Assembly: GCA_017453245.1 (NCBI GenBank)
Contig: JAFTKM010000007.1
Coordinates: 62,001 to 126,000, forward strand
Length of the DNA stretch: 64,000 bases
Source of the DNA: Clostridia bacterium
GTDB taxonomy: Bacteria > Bacillota > Clostridia > Oscillospirales > CAG-272
Direction: 5' to 3'
A model generated the notes under the pieces. The model saw only the letters and a program-made list of their open reading frames with translations. It ran no database searches and was not told the DNA's origin. Position 1 is the first letter of the stretch. The number at the start of each line of letters is the position of its first letter. The position numbers and the translations under genes were made by a program. Positions 60,777 through 64,000 of the stretch are shown piece by piece.

Positions 60777-60805
60777 GCCGCGCCCCGAAGATGGCAGGCG
60801 CGGCA
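60777..60805 (-). terminator. Hairpin after dpaB (weak terminator)
   Basis: On the minus strand TGCCGCGCC pairs with GGCGCGGCA; only a short TATTG follows, so termination may be partial. Confidence 0.5.
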
Positions 60806-60819
60806 CGGTATTTTGCGGT

Positions 60820-61398
60820 TTAACGTGGGGGCGTGGTGAGAAATATCGGTCTTATCTGCTCTCCGCGCAATGCGTGCTCAATTACCGAGGGGATCATTTC
60901 AAGCTCGGCAACAAGAGAGTGCGGCTTCCCCTTCGGGCTATCCTGGAGCATAGGCACAAAGTAGACCGCCTTGTGCGAGAGCATCGTAGCTATATTTGCA
61001 AGATTTCGGCTCAGAGCGTCGTTGGTGGCAAGAGCTATGACGAGCGGTCTGTCAGCCCTCAGATGCGCCTTGATAGCCATCGTCGCCGCAGTGTCGGTAA
61101 TTCCGTTTGCTACCTTGGCAAGCGTGTTGCCCGTACAGGGCGCTACCACCAGAATATCGAGCGGTGACTTCGGTCCAAGAGGCTCCGCGCCCACGACCGT
61201 GTGAATTATTTTCCTTGCGCATAAGCTCTCCACCCTTGCCGAGAATTCCTCAGCCTTCTGAAATCTTGTGTCCGTGTAATACGCATTCTCGCTCATTATG
61301 GGCAGCACCTCGTGTCCCGCGGCAACAAGCGCACGAAGAGCCTCAAACGATCTCTCAAACGTACAAAACGAACCGGTAAAGCAGTAACCGATCTTCAT
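60820..61398 (-). CDS. dpaB: Dipicolinate synthase subunit B
   Basis: A 192-residue flavoprotein-fold protein, SpoVFB/DpaB. MKIGYCFTGSFCTFERSF and the central VVAPCTGNTLAKVANGITD with CTG/N pattern are typical, as is VIALATNDALSRNLANI. With DpaA it oxidises dihydrodipicolinate to dipicolinic acid in the mother cell for loading into the spore core. It lies 58 bp downstream of dpaA; GGAGGCTGATAG precedes the ATG. Confidence 0.95.
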   Translation of the reverse strand: MKIGYCFTGSFCTFERSFEALRALVAAGHEVLPIMSENAYYTDTRFQKAEEFSARVESLCARKIIHTVVGAEPLGPKSPLDILVVAPCTGNTLAKVANGITDTAATMAIKAHLRADRPLVIALATNDALSRNLANIATMLSHKAVYFVPMLQDSPKGKPHSLVAELEMIPSVIEHALRGEQIRPIFLTTPPR

Positions 61399-61456
61399 CT
61401 ATCAGCCTCCTTGAAGGTTATTGACTTAAAAAAGCTTAAACTTCCAAAGCGACTCT

Positions 61457-62197
61457 TTATCCTTCTCTGAGGTGACGCTCGATCGCCCTGCCCCACGCCC
61501 TGCCCGCAGAATACGGAAACATCTTTGCGGGTACGGATGGGTATCTTTCAACTCCCGAAATTCCGTCAAAATTCTCACCCGAGGCAAGCTCCATGATACG
61601 AAGCCCCTCGGGTATTGACTCTCTCCTGAATATCGGAGCGGGCGCGGTGTTTATAAGAAGGTCAAGACCTGACAGATCCGCCCCCTCCGCGCTGACAGCG
61701 CTCGCCACTCCCCACTCGCACAGCTCAAGTCTGGTGCTCTCTCTTGAGGTAAATACTCGGACTTTGGCACCGAGAAACAAAAATAGACTCGTCAGCTTTT
61801 TCCCTATCCTGCCGTATCCCACGATACCGACACTGACCTCGCGCGGCGAGAGCCTCGTGCTGCCAAGAAAGATTCCCAAGGCAGAAAGAGCCGTGAGCTC
61901 AGCATTCTCAAGAAGGAATTCCTCGTCAAAGGAAAGGTCAACGGTGACTGCTCCGCGCTCCTCTATAAAGCGAGAAAAATTCTCAGGCAACCCGTAGCAC
62001 GAAACGACGTCCCCCTCGTAAATTTCGTCCAAAACCTCGTCAATGTAAACTTTTGTATTAAAAATCGTACATTTATCCTTAGTAGTCGGTATAGGCAGCA
62101 AAACGATCTTATTTCTGTTTCTTGCGTATTCCGATCCTCTGAGATAATCAATGCACGCATCAGCTCTCAGCCCGTTTTCATAAGAATGTATTATCAT
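61457..62197 (-). CDS. dpaA: Dipicolinate synthase subunit A
   Basis: A 246-residue SpoVFA/DpaA protein. The Rossmann motif GIVGYGRIGKK lies near residues 128-138, and AGRAWGRAIERHLREG is at the C-terminus. It is about 50 residues shorter than the B. subtilis protein, mostly at the N-terminus, but the NAD-binding domain is complete. First gene of the dpaA-dpaB operon; GAGGACGAT precedes the ATG. A mother-cell sigma factor promoter is expected but was not located. Confidence 0.93.
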   Translation of the reverse strand: MIIHSYENGLRADACIDYLRGSEYARNRNKIVLLPIPTTKDKCTIFNTKVYIDEVLDEIYEGDVVSCYGLPENFSRFIEERGAVTVDLSFDEEFLLENAELTALSALGIFLGSTRLSPREVSVGIVGYGRIGKKLTSLFLFLGAKVRVFTSRESTRLELCEWGVASAVSAEGADLSGLDLLINTAPAPIFRRESIPEGLRIMELASGENFDGISGVERYPSVPAKMFPYSAGRAWGRAIERHLREG

Positions 62198-62346
62198 ATC
62201 GTCCTCGATCCAGGGTCAATACTCCGTCGGCGAAAGCAAAAAAGCGCCCGCCGAGCGGCCGACGGAGCAATGGGTGCATAGCTCTGTATGCCACGCGCCC
62301 GCACACGTCGGTCACAGTATTATTATATGAAAGACTCGGGGTGAGG

Positions 62347-62532
62347 TTACTCCCCGAAAGTACACTCACAACTATCCTTTGATTTAAACATTGATTTCAT
62401 CTTGTCCACAGTACACCTTGCGGTTTTTTTTGCGCATCTGACAACGCTGAAGGCACCTATCATTGCAAGCGTGCCGATGGTGATGGCAACGTAGGGGTGA
62501 GCTCTTCTGTGCTCTGTTTTTCCAAAAAGCAT
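62347..62532 (-). CDS. Small membrane-anchored protein of unknown function
   Basis: A 61-residue protein: a short basic N-terminus, one transmembrane helix (VAITIGTLAMIGAFSVV), then a basic Cys-containing tail (RCAKKTARCTVDKMKS) ending in KDSCECTFGE. AAAAAAGGAGAAAAGAA precedes the ATG. Small proteins of this layout are found near clostridial spore genes but I recognise no family. It diverges from the Sel1-repeat gene. Confidence 0.7.
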   Translation of the reverse strand: MLFGKTEHRRAHPYVAITIGTLAMIGAFSVVRCAKKTARCTVDKMKSMFKSKDSCECTFGE

Positions 62533-62595
62533 TTCTTTTCTCCTTTTTTCGTGGTTTTCTTATTATTCCTCGCTTTTTATTTTTTATTTACACCG

Positions 62596-62624
62596 TTGAC
62601 AAAAGTCCTTGGTTGTTGTAAAAT
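62596..62624 (+). promoter_or_regulatory. Promoter of the Sel1-repeat gene
   Basis: TTGACA (62596-62601) and TAAAAT (62619-62624), spacer 17 bp. Confidence 0.8.
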
Positions 62625-62660
62625 TATATTAAGAAAAAATATTTAGATGGAGAATGAATT

Positions 62661-64000
62661 ATGATTCGTTGTAACAAGTGCGGATACGTTGGCTCTTACT
62701 ATGGCCCGAAGTGTCCCTCTTGCAAGGAGATCATCACTCTTACACCCGAGGAGATAGATGAGAAGATCGAAGAAATAAATCTTGCCGAGGAGCACAGACA
62801 GTATGAGCTCGCGGCAGAGGGCCATCACATTCTCGCTGATATGGGCAGGACCGAGTCGCAGAAAAAGTACGCGGCTATGCTCGAGAAGGGTGATAGCGTG
62901 CCGCGTGACCTTGACGCCGCGATGGAATACTACTACATGGCGGCTAAGAAGAATGACGCGACCAGCGCCTACCGTTACTCTAGACTTGCGGAAAGAACGA
63001 GCGAGAAGGCGGCGTCCTTCTGGCTTCTGTATTCCGCGGCGCTCGGCTGCGTAGAGGCATACCCCGCTCTTGCGGACAAGCTCGCCAGAGACGGTGACGA
63101 TGAGCTGGCAAACTACTACTATGCGCTCTCGGCGGCATACGACGATACCGACTCTATCGTCACACTCGCAAAGAGATACTATAACGGTGTGGGCACGGAG
63201 CAGAATCTCCCCTATGCAAAGTGGTACATGGACAAGCTCACTCTGCCGCCCATTCACGCGATAAAGATGGCTTATAAGCTCCGCTCGGTAAAGGCGGAGG
63301 ACCCGGGAATTCCAAAGCATCCCGACTTTGACAGAATGCTTCGCAGACTTGCGATAAGAGCGCAGGATTACGGCTTTAACGGAGCGTATCATAATCTGTG
63401 CAAGATGCTCAGCGACAGAGAGGATATGCAGGCGAGAATGATCCTCGGTATGCTCTATGCAGAGGGCACGGGCTGCACACAGAATATCGACACCGCACTC
63501 ACTCTGCTCCATAGCTCCGCAGTCCACGGCAACGCCGAGGCATACCGCCATATGGGTGATATTTTCGTCTCGGGCAAGCTCGTTGAGGCAAATGCGGACA
63601 AGGCGCTTGAGTTTTACAAGGCGGCGGCCGACCTCGGTATGACCAATGCGTACGAGACCATGGGAGATATCTTCCGTGTGGGCGAGCTTGTGCCTCGCGA
63701 CGTCGCAAGAGCGATAGAGCTCTACGATATGGGCGCCAAGGAGGGACACTCCGGCGCGAGAGAAAAGGCAGAGCTTCTGAAGAGCAAGCGCGAGGAGATG
63801 TACATTGCGGGTAAGGAGATGAGAATCTCCAACCCCGAGCAGTCATTCCGCGCATTCGCTATCTCATCAAGTATGGGATACCTCCCCTCTTACAAGGAAA
63901 TGGCAAAGGCGTTTATATCCGGACGCGGCATAAAGAAGAATCGCTCGCAGGGCTATCTCTGGCTCGAGAGAGCCGTACAGAGCGGCGACGACGAAGCGCT
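62661..64000 (+). CDS. Sel1-repeat protein with N-terminal zinc ribbon (3' end beyond the window)
   Basis: Open from ATG 62661 to the window end (446 codons visible). The N-terminus has two CxxC pairs (CNKC, CPSC), a zinc-ribbon-like element. The remainder is a run of Sel1-like TPR helical repeats: AYRHMGDIFVSGKLVEANADK, AYETMGDIFRVGELVPRDVA and YKEMAKAFISGRGIKKNRSQ follow the A-x-x-x-x-G-x-x-x-x-G pattern. Such proteins scaffold protein complexes. TTAGATGGAGAATGAATT precedes the ATG. The opposite-strand frame at 62643-63749 is a shadow. Confidence 0.88.
   Translation, partial: MIRCNKCGYVGSYYGPKCPSCKEIITLTPEEIDEKIEEINLAEEHRQYELAAEGHHILADMGRTESQKKYAAMLEKGDSVPRDLDAAMEYYYMAAKKNDATSAYRYSRLAERTSEKAASFWLLYSAALGCVEAYPALADKLARDGDDELANYYYALSAAYDDTDSIVTLAKRYYNGVGTEQNLPYAKWYMDKLTLPPIHAIKMAYKLRSVKAEDPGIPKHPDFDRMLRRLAIRAQDYGFNGAYHNLCKMLSDREDMQARMILGMLYAEGTGCTQNIDTALTLLHSSAVHGNAEAYRHMGDIFVSGKLVEANADKALEFYKAAADLGMTNAYETMGDIFRVGELVPRDVARAIELYDMGAKEGHSGAREKAELLKSKREEMYIAGKEMRISNPEQSFRAFAISSSMGYLPSYKEMAKAFISGRGIKKNRSQGYLWLERAVQSGDDEA

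Noticed and set aside
62643..63749. 368-codon minus-strand frame over the Sel1-repeat gene
   Set aside because: The plus-strand frame has a zinc ribbon, Sel1 repeats, a promoter and a ribosome site; the minus frame has none.

Overview
The window looks like chromosomal DNA of an anaerobic, endospore-forming Clostridia (Bacillota) bacterium of intermediate GC content, probably from an uncultured gut or rumen lineage; no closer assignment is possible from the sequence alone. The evidence is a complete eight-gene spoIIIA operon, both dipicolinate synthase subunits, a GerA-type germination protein, a LytTR/DUF3021 pair, a clostridial-type split methionine synthase and consistent Shine-Dalgarno sites with TTGACA-17-TATAAT-like promoters.

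Layout. 1-3.2 kb: end of a membrane protein and a PreP-type M16 metallopeptidase. 3.5-7.9 kb: leftward operon pepT, a GlpA-like dehydrogenase, a flavoprotein partner and a DUF1667 protein. 8.3 kb: YdbC/PC4-like ssDNA-binding protein. 9-14.7 kb: serine hydrolase, metal exporter with a Fur-family regulator, AEC carrier, LytTR/DUF3021. 14.7-23.9 kb: carbohydrate genes (Gfo/Idh, AGE epimerase, acyltransferase, GH3, beta-sandwich protein, sugar isomerase) and a YfbK-like vWA lipoprotein. 23.9-26.3 kb: two tRNA genes and an AT-rich 1.6-kb accessory segment, bounded by 113-bp direct repeats, carrying one HTH/HATPase/DUF4325 protein. 26.3-35.5 kb: small lipoproteins (three in tandem), a GH63-like hydrolase, a DMT permease, AraC and LysR regulators, SGNH hydrolase and asd. 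35.6-40.7 kb: spoIIIAA-AH and abrB. 41-46.5 kb: PfkB sugar kinase and the methionine methylation operon (metF, MetH reactivation protein, metH). 46.6-57 kb: two paralogous ~4-kb secreted heparinase-like proteins and a two-component system. 57-62.5 kb: spore germination protein, U32 peptidase, dpaB/dpaA and a small membrane protein. 62.7-64 kb: start of a Sel1-repeat protein that runs off the end.

The most unusual non-coding content is a set of short-palindrome arrays in intergenic gaps (3.24-3.39, 8.64-8.87 and 40.95-41.16 kb). Each uses its own short linker; in two of the three the linker switches to its reverse complement half way along. Both tRNA genes are followed by a terminator and then an inverted copy of their own 3' end. 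The best candidate for an undescribed system is the tRNA-adjacent HTH-HATPase-DUF4325 unit, whose promoter carries three copies of a 9-bp motif with operator-like spacing. No integrase, transposase or CRISPR array was found.
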